Assembly: GCA_003242735.1 (NCBI GenBank)
Contig: QGVH01000014.1
Span: forward strand, 34,096-98,095
Origin: a bacterium
Lineage (GTDB): Bacteria; Gemmatimonadota; Gemmatimonadetes; Longimicrobiales; RSA9
Reading direction: 5' to 3'
DNA: 64,000 nt
Shown here: piece by piece, positions 51,317 to 60,389 of the stretch
How positions within the stretch are numbered: position 1 is the stretch's first letter
How the letters are laid out: each line of letters opens with the position of its first letter
Program-made: the position numbers and the translations under genes
The notes under the pieces: model-generated
Database searches by the model: none
The model's input: the letters and a program-made list of their open reading frames with translations, nothing else
Told to the model about the DNA's origin: nothing

Positions 51317-52381
51317 TCAGCGGCCGGCCGGTTCCGCGCGCTTGTGGCCATCGAGGCCGAAGTGGCGGAGCTTGAGCCGGAGTGTGTTGCGGGCCATGCC
51401 GAGCGCTGCGGCGGCGCGCGACTTGTTGCCGCGGTAGAAGCGGAGCGCCTCCTCGATGCGGCGCCGTTCCTCCTCTTCGGAGCCGTAGAACGAGTAGCGG
51501 CCGCGGGGGAGGTGGAACGGCGGACGCGGCTCGCCGGCGCCGTCGGGCGCTGGTGGGGCGGACGCGTAGGCGGCGCTGGGCTCGTGTGCCATCGGGGCAT
51601 GGGTGAGCGGCGGGGGCGTGCTGGTGACGGTGGTGGGGAGGTGGGCGACGCCGATGGTGGGGCCGTCGCAAGCGAGGACGGCGGCCTCGACGGCGTGGGC
51701 GAGCTCGCGGATGTTGCCGGGCCACGGGTAGGCCTGGAGCCGGGCGAGGGCGGCGGGTGAGAACGTGCGGGCGGGGGCCTGGTAGCGTTGGGCGAAGCGG
51801 TCCAGGAACTGGTGGGCGAGGAACTCGATATCGCCGTGGCGGTCGCGGAGCGGGGGCAGACGGCAGGAGAGGACGAGCAGGCGGTGGTAGAGGTCGCGGC
51901 GGAAGCGGCGCTCGGCGACGGCGCGCTCGAGGTCGATGCCTGCGGCGGCGATGATGCGGACGTCCACGCGGACGGTGCGTTCGCCGCCGAGGCGGCGGAT
52001 CTCGCCGTCCTCGAGGGCGTTGAGGAGCTTGGCCTGGAGCGGGAGCGGCAGTTCCGCGATCTCGTCGAGGAACAGGGTGCCGCCGGCGGCCTGCTCGAAG
52101 AGGCCGCGGTGGGACTGTTGTGCGCCGGTGAAGGCGCCGCGGGTGTGGCCGAAGAACTCGCTCTCGAAGAGGGTCTCCGGGATGCCTGCGCAGTTGATGG
52201 CGACGAAGGGGCCGCGAGCCCGGCGCGATGCTTCGTGGATCGCGCGGGCGAGCACTCCCTTGCCGGTACCGGTTTCGCCGGTGAGGAGGACGGGTGCGTC
52301 GACGGCGGCGGCGCGCCGACCGAACTCCCGGAGTGCGGCGGCGGCGTCGCTCGGTCCGAGGATGCGGTCGAGGGCGTTCAC
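51317..52381 (-). CDS. Sigma-54-dependent transcriptional activator without sensor domain
   Basis: A 354-residue enhancer-binding protein. The AAA+ domain starts almost at once: Walker A GETGTGKG (about 38-45), GAFTGA loop (for sigma-54 contact), Walker [10 protein letters not shown], and an R-finger region ([11 protein letters not shown]). A Pro-rich linker follows, then a Fis-type HTH ([24 protein letters not shown]). There is no N-terminal receiver, GAF or PAS domain, as in PspF. Activity must be controlled by a partner or by level. The GTG start at 52381 has GGAG seven bases upstream. It is the likely regulator of the genes to its left. Confidence 0.93.
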   Translation of the reverse strand: MNALDRILGPSDAAAALREFGRRAAAVDAPVLLTGETGTGKGVLARAIHEASRRARGPFVAINCAGIPETLFESEFFGHTRGAFTGAQQSHRGLFEQAAGGTLFLDEIAELPLPLQAKLLNALEDGEIRRLGGERTVRVDVRIIAAAGIDLERAVAERRFRRDLYHRLLVLSCRLPPLRDRHGDIEFLAHQFLDRFAQRYQAPARTFSPAALARLQAYPWPGNIRELAHAVEAAVLACDGPTIGVAHLPTTVTSTPPPLTHAPMAHEPSAAYASAPPAPDGAGEPRPPFHLPRGRYSFYGSEEEERRRIEEALRFYRGNKSRAAAALGMARNTLRLKLRHFGLDGHKRAEPAGR

Positions 52382-52795
52382 GTGACGGCTCCGGGATGCG
52401 GGTGGTGGACGGTCGGGGTAGAGGATGTCCTTGCCGGCTGGACGGCGCCATAGGAGAAAGCGACACGGTGTGGGGCGGGGCTCGTGGCGGCGTTCGGGCG
52501 GCGGTCCGTCCCGTGGTCGGGTCGGTGAGATCGTCGTCAGCGGCGCTGTGTGCACCCCGTGGCGGGGGCGGCGCGGGGTGGCGAGGTGGGGTGGTTCACG
52601 TTAGGTTTGGGCGACCCCGGGGGTGAGGAATGGCATGGATCCGGCGGCCGTAAGCGCCGCCGGTCACGATAGATCCGAGGAATCGTCGTCGCGCGCCGTG
52701 CGCCGGAGAGCGGGTGCGCGCGGGGGCAGAGATCACCCTTTCCCCGGCGGCGACGCTGCCGCCGGGACGGCACGAGAACCGAGGAGACCGTCGAG
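52382..52795. other. Divergent intergenic region with hairpin
   Basis: About 410 bases between the activator gene and the peptide transporter gene. CCCGGCGGC and GCCGCCGGG (52743-52766) form a nine-bp hairpin just before the transporter ribosome site (GAGGAGACC). I see no further gene or clear promoter. Confidence 0.5.
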
Positions 52796-54565
52796 ATGGC
52801 GAGAGAGACGAGCTCAGGGATCGGCGCGGCGACCGCAGCGCCGAGTGAAGCGGCGGCCCCGGGCCTCCCGGGCGCCACGTTCCTTGGGCATCCCCGTGGG
52901 CTGTCCACCCTCTTCTTCACCGAGATGTGGGAGCGGTTCAGCTACTACGGGATGCGGGCGCTGCTGATCCTGTTCATGACGGCGGCGGCGACGGGCGCGA
53001 ACCCGGGGCTGGGCTTCGGCGAGGCGACCGCCGGCGCGGTGTACGGGCTGTACACCTCGATGGTGTATCTGCTGGCGCTGCCGGGCGGCTGGATCGCGGA
53101 CAACCTCTGGGGTCAGCGCAAGGCGGTGTTCGTTGGAGGGTGCATCATTGCGCTGGGCCACTTCACGCTGGCCGCGCCGCTGGTCGGTCTGCCGGAGGTC
53201 CCGAGCTTCTTCCTCGGTCTGCTCTTCGTGGCGGTGGGCACGGGTCTGCTGAAGCCCAACGTCTCCACGATGGTCGGCGACCTGTACCCGGAGCCGGGGC
53301 CGGGGGCGACGGAGCACGAGCGGCAGCAGTGGGCGGCGAGGCGTGACGCCGCGTTCTCGGTCTTCTACATGGGGATCAACATCGGCGCGATGCTCGGCCC
53401 CTTCATCTGCAGTACGCTCGGCGAGGGCGTGGATTGGGGCTGGCTGTCGTTCGAGGGGAGCTGGCACTGGGGTTTCTCGGCGGCCGGTTTCGGGATGGTG
53501 TTGGGGCTGATCCAGTACAGGTTGGGTGATCGGTACCTCGGCCGCGCGGGCCACCTGAAGACGAACGATCCGGAGGAAGTGCTGCGGCGTCGGAGCCGGA
53601 ACTTCTACACGGCGACGGCGGTCGTGGCGGCGGTCGCGGCGCTGACGGTGTACCTGCTCGCGTCCGGCACGCTGGGGATGACGCTGTCGGATTTCGCCAC
53701 GTGGGTGGGGTACGGGATCCTGCTGCTCTCGATCCTGTTCTTCGCGTACCTGATCTTCAACCGGGTCGTCGCGGCCGCGCTGTTGGCGCTGTTCGCGGTG
53801 CTGGTGGCGGCGCTCGCGCCCGGGATGGGCACGGAGGGCGGCCAGTGGGCGATCATTGTCACGCTCGGCGCGTTCGTCGTGCTGAACCTCGGGCTGCTGG
53901 TGGCGCGTGGCGCCTCGGTGTCGGTGGAGAAGAAGCGGCTGATGGTGATCTTCTGGCTGTTCCTGCTCGCGGCGATCTTCTGGTCCGGTTTCGAGCAGGC
54001 CGGCTCGTCCATGAACCTGTTCGCGCAGGACCTGACGGACCGCAGGATCTTCGGCCGGGAGATCCCTGCCGGCTACCTCCAGAACGTCAACCCGTTCTTC
54101 ATCATCGTGCTGGCGCCGGTGTTCGGCACACTGTGGACGTGGCTGGCGCGGCGGGATCGGAACCCGTCCATCCCGGTGAAGTTCGCGCTGGGGCTGCTGG
54201 GCCTGGCCGCCGGTATGTTCGTGCTGGCGTGGGGCGCGTCGTATGCGTCGGCGACGAACCGCGTCTCGATGGCGTGGCTGGTGGTGACGTACTTCCTGTT
54301 CACGGTCGGCGAGCTGGCGCTCTCGCCGGTCGGCCTCTCGTCCATGACGAAGCTCGCGCCTCCGGGGCGGATGGGTCAGATGATGGGGATGTGGTTCATT
54401 GCCGCGGCGCTGGGCAACCTGTTCGCGGGGCTGGTGGCCGGGTCGCTGGAGACGATGACACCGACGGAGCTGTTCCGCAGCGTGGCGATCTTCGCGGGCG
54501 GCGTGGGGATCCTCGCCCTCGTGTTGAGCCCCGGCGTGAAGCGGTTGATGGGCGGAGTCCAGTGA
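52796..54565 (+). CDS. Proton-dependent oligopeptide transporter (POT/PTR family)
   Basis: A 589-residue polytopic transporter of the MFS-type POT family. The family motif ExxERF is EMWERFSYYGMRALLILFM (about 42-60), followed by GAVYGLYTSMVYLLALPGGWIADNLWGQRKAV and GTGLLKPNVSTMVGDLYP. About 12-14 hydrophobic helices are seen. It imports di- and tripeptides with protons. The start has GAGGAGACC upstream. It is followed by a terminator. Confidence 0.95.
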   Translation: MARETSSGIGAATAAPSEAAAPGLPGATFLGHPRGLSTLFFTEMWERFSYYGMRALLILFMTAAATGANPGLGFGEATAGAVYGLYTSMVYLLALPGGWIADNLWGQRKAVFVGGCIIALGHFTLAAPLVGLPEVPSFFLGLLFVAVGTGLLKPNVSTMVGDLYPEPGPGATEHERQQWAARRDAAFSVFYMGINIGAMLGPFICSTLGEGVDWGWLSFEGSWHWGFSAAGFGMVLGLIQYRLGDRYLGRAGHLKTNDPEEVLRRRSRNFYTATAVVAAVAALTVYLLASGTLGMTLSDFATWVGYGILLLSILFFAYLIFNRVVAAALLALFAVLVAALAPGMGTEGGQWAIIVTLGAFVVLNLGLLVARGASVSVEKKRLMVIFWLFLLAAIFWSGFEQAGSSMNLFAQDLTDRRIFGREIPAGYLQNVNPFFIIVLAPVFGTLWTWLARRDRNPSIPVKFALGLLGLAAGMFVLAWGASYASATNRVSMAWLVVTYFLFTVGELALSPVGLSSMTKLAPPGRMGQMMGMWFIAAALGNLFAGLVAGSLETMTPTELFRSVAIFAGGVGILALVLSPGVKRLMGGVQ

Positions 54566-54615
54566 GGTGAGCGGGCGGCGCGCGGCGAGCGTGGCCCGCC
54601 CACATAGGTTGAGAG

Positions 54616-54664
54616 CGGCCCCCGTTCCGTTGCGGTGACCCGTCGACGGGCGGGGGCGGTTTTT
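54616..54664 (+). terminator. Intrinsic terminator of the transporter gene
   Basis: CGGCCCCCG can pair with CGGGGGCGG (one mismatch) over a long loop, followed by TTTTT. The stem is imperfect and the loop long, so confidence is moderate. Confidence 0.55.
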
Positions 54665-54733
54665 CCCTGTCGGCGAGGCCGCCGAGCCATGGAGACGGCC
54701 GGAGCTCTGGGGAGTCGCAGTCGAGGAGGTCTG

Positions 54734-55030
54734 ATGCTAGCGAACGGCCAGATCAGAGCCGTGGCGCAGGAGCTGGGCCGGGCGGCGAACGAGCGGATCC
54801 GCTACACGGGGGACCAGTACGACCGGCACCGGTTGTGGGAGGCGGTGCGGTACGCTGCGCGGGCGATCGAGGCGGTCGCGGAGCTGGAAGAGTCTGGAGA
54901 CCTGTCGCCTGCGGAGCGATGCCGGCGCGTGCGATACGTGGTGAGCGAGCTCGAGTGCGCGTTGGAAGCCGCGCGGAAGGCAAAGGTGGTGCTGGACTGG
55001 ACGGCGCAACGGCAGGGTGAGGACTTCTAG
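54734..55030 (+). CDS. Small helical hypothetical protein
   Basis: A 98-residue all-helical protein: LANGQIRAVAQELGRAANERIRYTG, LWEAVRYAARAIEAVAELEESG and a last helix SELECALEAARKAKVVLDWTAQ. It has no signal peptide. I do not recognise the family. GAGGAGG is the ribosome site. It overlaps the next gene by 14 bases, so it belongs to the same transcript. Confidence 0.6.
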   Translation: MLANGQIRAVAQELGRAANERIRYTGDQYDRHRLWEAVRYAARAIEAVAELEESGDLSPAERCRRVRYVVSELECALEAARKAKVVLDWTAQRQGEDF

Positions 55031-55760
55031 CGGCGATGGGCCGCAGGCGACGGAGCGAGGACGACGACGTCGGTTCGCGGCCCATCCGATCGCGATCGCC
55101 GCTTGGCTCCTGTTCCTCGCCCTCCTGGTGCTGAGCAGCCGGTTGAGGCTGGAACAGGGAGCGGTCCGCGAGGCGTTCGCGAGCCTCGGCCCGGCCGCGC
55201 CGGTGGGGTTCGTGCTGGCCGAGGCGGTGCAGGTGGTGTTCTGGCCCATTCCCGGCCAGCCGCTCGAGATCCCGGGCGGTTGGCTTTTCGGTTTCACTGC
55301 GGGCACGCTGCTGGGCTCGCTCGGCGCGGTGATGGGATCGCTGATCGCGTTCGGGCTCGGGCGTCGCTACGGGCGGCCCTGGGTCGAGCGGAACACGCCG
55401 GCCGGCGTGCGGGAGCGGTTCGCGAGGCGGCTGGGGTCGGGCCGCGCCGAGTGGGTGGTGTTCTGGTTGATGATGGTGCCCGCGTTCCCGCGGGACCCGC
55501 TGTGTTACCTGGCGGCGCTGACGCGGCTGACGCCGCTCCAGTTCGGGCTCATCGCGCTGGTCGGGCGGCCAGTCGGGCTGGCGCCCTGGGTGGCGTTGGG
55601 CGGCGGGGGCGTTGAGTTCGGGCTGAAGATGCAGGCGGTTGCGCTGGCGATCCCCGCGCTGGTGTGGGCGGGGAACCGGGTCCACCGGCTCGTCAGGAGC
55701 GGGCGGGTGGTCGGCGGCGGGGTGAGTCCGTTCGATCCAACCGGAGAGGGCCATGCGTAA
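55017..55760 (+). CDS. TVP38/TMEM64-family (VTT domain) membrane protein
   Basis: A 247-residue inner-membrane protein with about five helices. The VTT-type core is visible: GQPLEIPGGWLFGFTAGTLLGSLGAVMGSLIAFGLGRRYG and the motif FWLMMVPAFPRDPLCYLAALTRL. Such proteins (DedA relatives) may flip or transport lipid carriers or support envelope homeostasis. The GTG start overlaps the previous gene; its stop overlaps the radical SAM gene by eight bases. Confidence 0.85.
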   Translation: MRTSSGDGPQATERGRRRRFAAHPIAIAAWLLFLALLVLSSRLRLEQGAVREAFASLGPAAPVGFVLAEAVQVVFWPIPGQPLEIPGGWLFGFTAGTLLGSLGAVMGSLIAFGLGRRYGRPWVERNTPAGVRERFARRLGSGRAEWVVFWLMMVPAFPRDPLCYLAALTRLTPLQFGLIALVGRPVGLAPWVALGGGGVEFGLKMQAVALAIPALVWAGNRVHRLVRSGRVVGGGVSPFDPTGEGHA

Positions 55761-56748
55761 GCTGGCGACGCTGAAGCGACTGTTCGATGATCGCGCGCTG
55801 TACTGCCAGCTCATCGTCACGCGGCGCTGCAACCTCGCCTGCGGCTACTGCAATGAGTTCGACCAGGTGTCCAAGCCGGTGCCCTACGAGGTGCTGGTGC
55901 GTCGCATGGACCACCTGGTGGACGTGCTGGGCGTGACGATCATGGACTTCCTGGGCGGAGAGCCGCTCCTGCACCCGCGGATCACGGACCTCGTCGCATA
56001 TGCGAAGCGCAAGGGCTGCTGGACGAACATCATCACCAACGGTCTGCTGCTGAGCGACAAGCTGATCGCTGCGCTGAACCGCGCCGGCCTGGACTCCATG
56101 TGCGTATCCATTGACCGCATCAACCCGACGGACTTCACGCACAAGGGGCTGAAGCCGCTCAGGCGGAAGCTGGCGGCGCTGCGGCGGAACGCGCATTTTC
56201 AGGTCGAGGTGAACACCGTCCTGTGTGAAGAGACCGTCGACGAGTTCGAGGAGCTGGTCAGTGAGCTGAAGCGCATGGGCTTCCCGGTGCGCTGCGGGGT
56301 GCGTCACTACCAGGGGCGGGTGGAGCTGAACGGGCGGATCCGCGAGCGGTTCGAGTGGTTCCACGGTCATTTCCGGCACTGGCGCATCGCGCCGATGATG
56401 GACCTGCACCGCGCGCGGATGGAAGGACGTACGCCGCAATGGAAGTGCACGGGCGGCTACAAGTTCCTCTACGTGGATGAGTTCGGCACGGTGAAGGCGT
56501 GCTCGCAGGTCCCGCTGGCGCGGCCGAAGAACGTGCTGGAGATGACGGTCGCCGACCTGAAGGCGAACGACGTCCACAAGGCGTGCGAAAAGGACTGCGG
56601 CGTGAGCTGCGTGATCCAGACGTCGCTCATCACGGTGCACCCAGTGCGCTACGCCGCTCGCTGTGTGCAGCACCTCCTGGCGACGCGGGGCAACGGGGTG
56701 GAGCTGGGCGGCTTCAAACGGGCGTCCAAGGCGGAGGCCGCCGTGTAG
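55753..56748 (+). CDS. Radical SAM protein with C-terminal cysteine cluster
   Basis: A 331-residue radical SAM enzyme. The [4Fe-4S] motif is CNLACGYC (about 26-33). GGEPLLHPRI and NGLLLS are the SAM-binding parts. The C-terminal third has more cysteines (WKCTGGYKFLYVDEFGTVKACSQ, CEKDCGVSC), suggesting a SPASM-like second cluster. This is typical of peptide- or small-molecule-modifying enzymes. No precursor peptide is obvious nearby. Its ATG overlaps the TVP38 gene; the same transcript likely continues. Confidence 0.9.
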   Translation: MRKLATLKRLFDDRALYCQLIVTRRCNLACGYCNEFDQVSKPVPYEVLVRRMDHLVDVLGVTIMDFLGGEPLLHPRITDLVAYAKRKGCWTNIITNGLLLSDKLIAALNRAGLDSMCVSIDRINPTDFTHKGLKPLRRKLAALRRNAHFQVEVNTVLCEETVDEFEELVSELKRMGFPVRCGVRHYQGRVELNGRIRERFEWFHGHFRHWRIAPMMDLHRARMEGRTPQWKCTGGYKFLYVDEFGTVKACSQVPLARPKNVLEMTVADLKANDVHKACEKDCGVSCVIQTSLITVHPVRYAARCVQHLLATRGNGVELGGFKRASKAEAAV

Positions 56749-56815
56749 CGTGAGCCTCGCGCGAGACGAGCGCTGCTGCTCCTCCGGTCGCCATCATTTC
56801 GGTTCGAACGTTCGT

Positions 56816-59086
56816 ATGCGGAACCTCGGCCTGACGTTGGTGGTGTCGTCCGCGTTCGTCGTGGCGGCGTGGCCTGCCACGGCGTTCGCGCGAGCGCAGC
56901 GGGGCGGGAACGAGCCGCCGGCGTACACCGCGGCGCTGGCGAAGCTCGCCGCGGGCGACACGCTGGGCGCGCTGGCGGATCTCCGTGAAGCGATCAAAGC
57001 GCGGCCCGACTTCGGGCCGGCGCACCTGCGGCTGGGTGCGCTTCTGAGCGCCCATGCGGGCGAGGCGTCTGCGAACTACCAGGAGCGGATCGAGGCGGAG
57101 AAGGCTCTCGCGCGGGCGACGCAGCTCATGCCGAACGACCCGGTGGCGCTGCTCGAATACGGGCTGCTGCTGAGGCGGCAGCAGATCAAGACGGACGCGA
57201 AGCGGGTGCTGGATCGGGCGTGGGCCGCGGCGGAGCGCAGCGGCGCGGCTCTCTCGCCGGAGGACAGGGCACGGCTCCATTTCGAGCTGGGCAAGGTCTA
57301 CGAGGCGTGGTGGGAGGACTGGCACAACCTGGTTCAGATCCCGCCGGCGGTCCGGCAGATGATGACGTGCCCCGAGGCGACGGTCGCGGGGGGCGGGGAT
57401 GGCGAGGTGCCGATGCCGTTCGCGCATCATCAGTTGGCGGTGGCGTGTCCGCGGAAGTGGGCGGAGCAGGCAGAGCACGTGGTGCCGCTCGAGGATCTGA
57501 AGTCGGAGGAGCGGGCGCGCATGATGGCCCACTTCCGTGCTGCACTGGAAGCGAATCCGGGGCACGTGGACGCGGCGGTGCATCTGCTCGGGCATCTGGC
57601 GGACGCGGAGGAATGGGAAGAGTACGGCCGCGTGGCGCAGCAGCTCGTCGAAGCAGCGCCGGGCGACCCGCGCTCGCACCTCTTCCTCGGCCTCGGCCTC
57701 CACGAGACGGGCCGGGACGCGCAGGCGGACAGCGCGTTCCGCCGGGCGTTGGCGCTGATGCCGCCGGAGGAGCGGGCGGTCTTCGAAGACATCACGCTGC
57801 TGCTGCCGCGGCGGATCCACGAGAAGTACGCGGCGCTGGACAGCGTCGGCCGGCGTGAGGCGGCGCGGATCTTCTTCACCTCCACCGACCCGCTGTTTCT
57901 GACGGAGGCGGAAGAGCGGCGGCTGGAGCACTACGCGCGGCTGGCGTGGGCGGAGCTGAAGTTCGGCGAGCCCGGTCGGCGGTTGCGGGGTTGGGAGACG
58001 GAACGTGGCCAGATCTGGGTCCGTTACGGCAGGCCGTGGAAGTGGTACCAGTGCTGTTACGGCGAGACCGTCATGGCGCCGAACGGGCTGTTCCCGCTCA
58101 ACTACCGGTACACGTACTGGTCGTACGGTCCGGACGGGCCTGTTTTCGTGTTCCAGCGGCAGTTGACGTACCGGCACGCGCGGTTGGTCGATGAGGCGAA
58201 GCAGCTCGCGGACGAGCTGGCGGCGACTGCGCCGGAGCTGTACCGGCCCCGCACGGTGCCCAAGGTGTACGAGCTCCCGCACCAGGTGGTGCGGTTCCGC
58301 GGGAGCTCTCCGGAGTGGACGTGGGTGGAGATCCATGCCGAGCCGCCGCTGGACTCGCTGGGCGCCTCTCCGGGGAGTCGGCTGGACGCCGGAGTGTTCC
58401 TGTTCGGCCCGGAGTACGAGCCGCTGTGGTCGCGGCGCCACACGGTGGAGGTCGGCACGATGCCGGTGGTGCTGACGTACCGGATGGAGGTGGGGCCGGG
58501 GCGGTACCGGTACGGCGTCGAGGCGCGGGCGGCGGGGCCGGACAGCACGGCGCGGCCGGCGGCGCGGGCGCGGGAGGTGGTGGAGACGACGGGTTACGGG
58601 GAGGGGCTGACGATGTCGGACCTGCTGCTGGCGAACGCGCTGGTGCCGCTGGTGGAGGCGCCGACGTCGCGCGAGGAGCTGCGCATCGTGCCGAGCCGGA
58701 CACTGGCGTTCGAGCACGGCGCGCCGGTGCACCTGTACTTCGAGGTGTACGGGCTTCAGCCCGACGACGAAGGGTACGGCCGCTACCGGGCAGAGCTGGC
58801 GGTGGAGGACAGCACGCGGCGCAACCTCGTGCAGCGGCTCGCGCGCGGCGCCCAGGAGCTGTTCCGGGGCGGTGGGGGACCCGGTGCCCGCGTGAGCTGG
58901 GAGCGGGTCACGCCGGTGCGGGATGGCGTCGCCATGGACTACCTGACCGTGGAGCTGCCGTCGCTCGATGCCGGCGAGTACGTGGTGCGGGTGCAGGTGC
59001 GGGAGCCCGCGACAGGGCGGGAGGCGACGGCGGTGCGGCGGTTCCGGGTCGTCGTCCCGCGACGGGACGATGGAGGCGGGAGTTGA
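56816..59086 (+). CDS. GWxTD-domain protein with TPR-like N-terminus
   Basis: A 756-residue exported protein with signal peptide (about 1-28). TPR-like repeats occupy about 35-380 (KLAAGDTLGALADLREAIKARPDFGPAHLRLGALL, FLGLGLHETGRDAQADSAFRRAL). The GWxTD region is about 360-480, with LTEAEERRLEHYARLAWAELKFGE, GWETERGQIWVRYGRP. The C-terminal 270 residues look beta-rich. GWxTD proteins are typical of Gemmatimonadota and related phyla; their function is unknown. It lies 67 bases after the radical SAM gene, so it may be transcribed with it. Confidence 0.88.
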   Translation: MRNLGLTLVVSSAFVVAAWPATAFARAQRGGNEPPAYTAALAKLAAGDTLGALADLREAIKARPDFGPAHLRLGALLSAHAGEASANYQERIEAEKALARATQLMPNDPVALLEYGLLLRRQQIKTDAKRVLDRAWAAAERSGAALSPEDRARLHFELGKVYEAWWEDWHNLVQIPPAVRQMMTCPEATVAGGGDGEVPMPFAHHQLAVACPRKWAEQAEHVVPLEDLKSEERARMMAHFRAALEANPGHVDAAVHLLGHLADAEEWEEYGRVAQQLVEAAPGDPRSHLFLGLGLHETGRDAQADSAFRRALALMPPEERAVFEDITLLLPRRIHEKYAALDSVGRREAARIFFTSTDPLFLTEAEERRLEHYARLAWAELKFGEPGRRLRGWETERGQIWVRYGRPWKWYQCCYGETVMAPNGLFPLNYRYTYWSYGPDGPVFVFQRQLTYRHARLVDEAKQLADELAATAPELYRPRTVPKVYELPHQVVRFRGSSPEWTWVEIHAEPPLDSLGASPGSRLDAGVFLFGPEYEPLWSRRHTVEVGTMPVVLTYRMEVGPGRYRYGVEARAAGPDSTARPAARAREVVETTGYGEGLTMSDLLLANALVPLVEAPTSREELRIVPSRTLAFEHGAPVHLYFEVYGLQPDDEGYGRYRAELAVEDSTRRNLVQRLARGAQELFRGGGGPGARVSWERVTPVRDGVAMDYLTVELPSLDAGEYVVRVQVREPATGREATAVRRFRVVVPRRDDGGGS

Positions 59087-59088
59087 CG

Positions 59089-60231
59089 ATGCGTGGTGCT
59101 GACTCGCGTGGATGCGCGTGGGCCTGCCGCGGGCTGGCTCTGGCGACGCTGTGTGTGGCGCTGCTCGGGGGCGTGCCGGCGCAGGCGGCGGCGCAGGAGA
59201 CGCGGGCGGACACGGCGGCGGTGCTGCTGCGGGTGGCGGAACGGCTCGAGGCGGAGGGCCGGAGCGCGCTGGCGGGTGCGCTGCTCCAGGCGATCCTCGA
59301 GCGCTACGGCGACACCCCCGCGGCGGAGGCTGCGCGGCGCCGTGCGGCGGAGCGGAGGGCGGCTGCCGAGGTGACCGGCAGCGGGCGGGGCGAGTTGATG
59401 GTCTGGGGCACGCTGTACGGGCTCTTGCTGGGCGCCGCCGTCCCGGCCGCGGCCGGCACGGATGAACCGGAGGTGTACGGCGCTGGCCTCCTGCTGGGCG
59501 GCCCTGCCGGGTTCCTCGCCGCGCGGACGTACGCGCGGCGAGGGCTGAGCGAGGGGCAGGCGCGGGCCGTCACGTTCGGCGGGACGTGGGGCACCTGGCA
59601 GGGGGTCGGCTGGCGGGAGGTGCTGGACATCGGCGAGTCGTCGAAGTCCACGTTCCGCGCCATGGTGCTCGGCGGCCTGACAGGGATCGGGGTCGGCGCC
59701 GCGCTGGCCCGCGACCGTCCGATCACCGCGGGGACCGCGACGGCGGTCAGCTTCGGCGCGCTATGGGGCACGTGGTACGGCCTGGTGATGGCCGTCCTCG
59801 CGGATGTGGAGGACGACGACCAGCTGCTCACGGCTTCGCTGGTCGGCGGCAACCTGGGCCTGGTCGCCACGGCGCTCGTGGCGCCGGGCTGGAACGCGTC
59901 CCGGCAGCGGGTACGGCTGGTCAACGTGGCCGGGGTCGCCGGGCTGGCCGCTGGATACGGGCTGCTGCTCCTGCTCCAGCCGGACGACGACCGCGTGGCC
60001 ATCCTCGTCCCGGCGGTCACGAGCGCCGCAGGCCTGTTCGCCGGCGCGGCGTGGACGCGGAACCACGACCGGGGCGCCGGCCCGGACGGCGGCGGTGGAG
60101 AGGCGCTGCTGGAGTGGAGCGGCGGACGGTGGACGGCGGGCGAGCCGCTGCCGGTGCCGGTGCTCCTCGAGGCCGGGGGCGGCCGGCGGGCGCCCGGCAT
60201 CCGACTGGACCTCCTCTCACTCCGGTTCTGA
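59089..60231 (+). CDS. Exported or membrane protein of unknown function
   Basis: A 380-residue protein, two bases after the GWxTD stop, with GGAGGCGGG as ribosome site. The signal peptide is about 1-36. A short TPR-like helical pair (VLLRVAERLEAEGRSALAGALLQAILERYG) precedes about eight hydrophobic, Gly-rich segments (GTLYGLLLGAAVPAAAG, GLLLLLQPDDDRV). The repeated GTWGTWQGVGW, GALWGTWYGLVMAVL suggests duplicated membrane hairpins. The function is unknown; it is likely a partner of the GWxTD protein. Confidence 0.65.
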   Translation: MRGADSRGCAWACRGLALATLCVALLGGVPAQAAAQETRADTAAVLLRVAERLEAEGRSALAGALLQAILERYGDTPAAEAARRRAAERRAAAEVTGSGRGELMVWGTLYGLLLGAAVPAAAGTDEPEVYGAGLLLGGPAGFLAARTYARRGLSEGQARAVTFGGTWGTWQGVGWREVLDIGESSKSTFRAMVLGGLTGIGVGAALARDRPITAGTATAVSFGALWGTWYGLVMAVLADVEDDDQLLTASLVGGNLGLVATALVAPGWNASRQRVRLVNVAGVAGLAAGYGLLLLLQPDDDRVAILVPAVTSAAGLFAGAAWTRNHDRGAGPDGGGGEALLEWSGGRWTAGEPLPVPVLLEAGGGRRAPGIRLDLLSLRF

Positions 60232-60389
60232 GTCGCAAGGAACAATCAGCTCTGCCGTTGATTAGGATACCGCGGGCCGGCGCCGCCGCGGGGGGCCGGG
60301 CGGCGGGCGCAGACCCGGCCACGGTCTTCATGGAATCCAACCCGGAACGCGACGCGGCACGACCGGCGGCGCGAGAGCAATAGGAGCCG

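Larger units (their letters stand above)
50657..51345 (-). repeat. Duplicated unit, copy A (leader plus small secreted protein)
   Basis: The counterpart of 48904-49475. It is about 100 bases longer because of an insert in the leader (about 51060-51150). It spans the small protein gene, its leader and the 3' end of the sigma-54 activator gene. Confidence 0.6.

Noticed and set aside
56801..56809. GGTTCGAAC looks like a tRNA T-arm
   Set aside because: No acceptor stem, D-arm or anticodon arm can be built around it.
56805..56818. CGAACGTTCGTATG resembles the PaaR-like operator
   Set aside because: It has one mismatch in the second arm and overlaps the start codon of the GWxTD gene, which has no link to phenylacetate metabolism. 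A chance match is likely.
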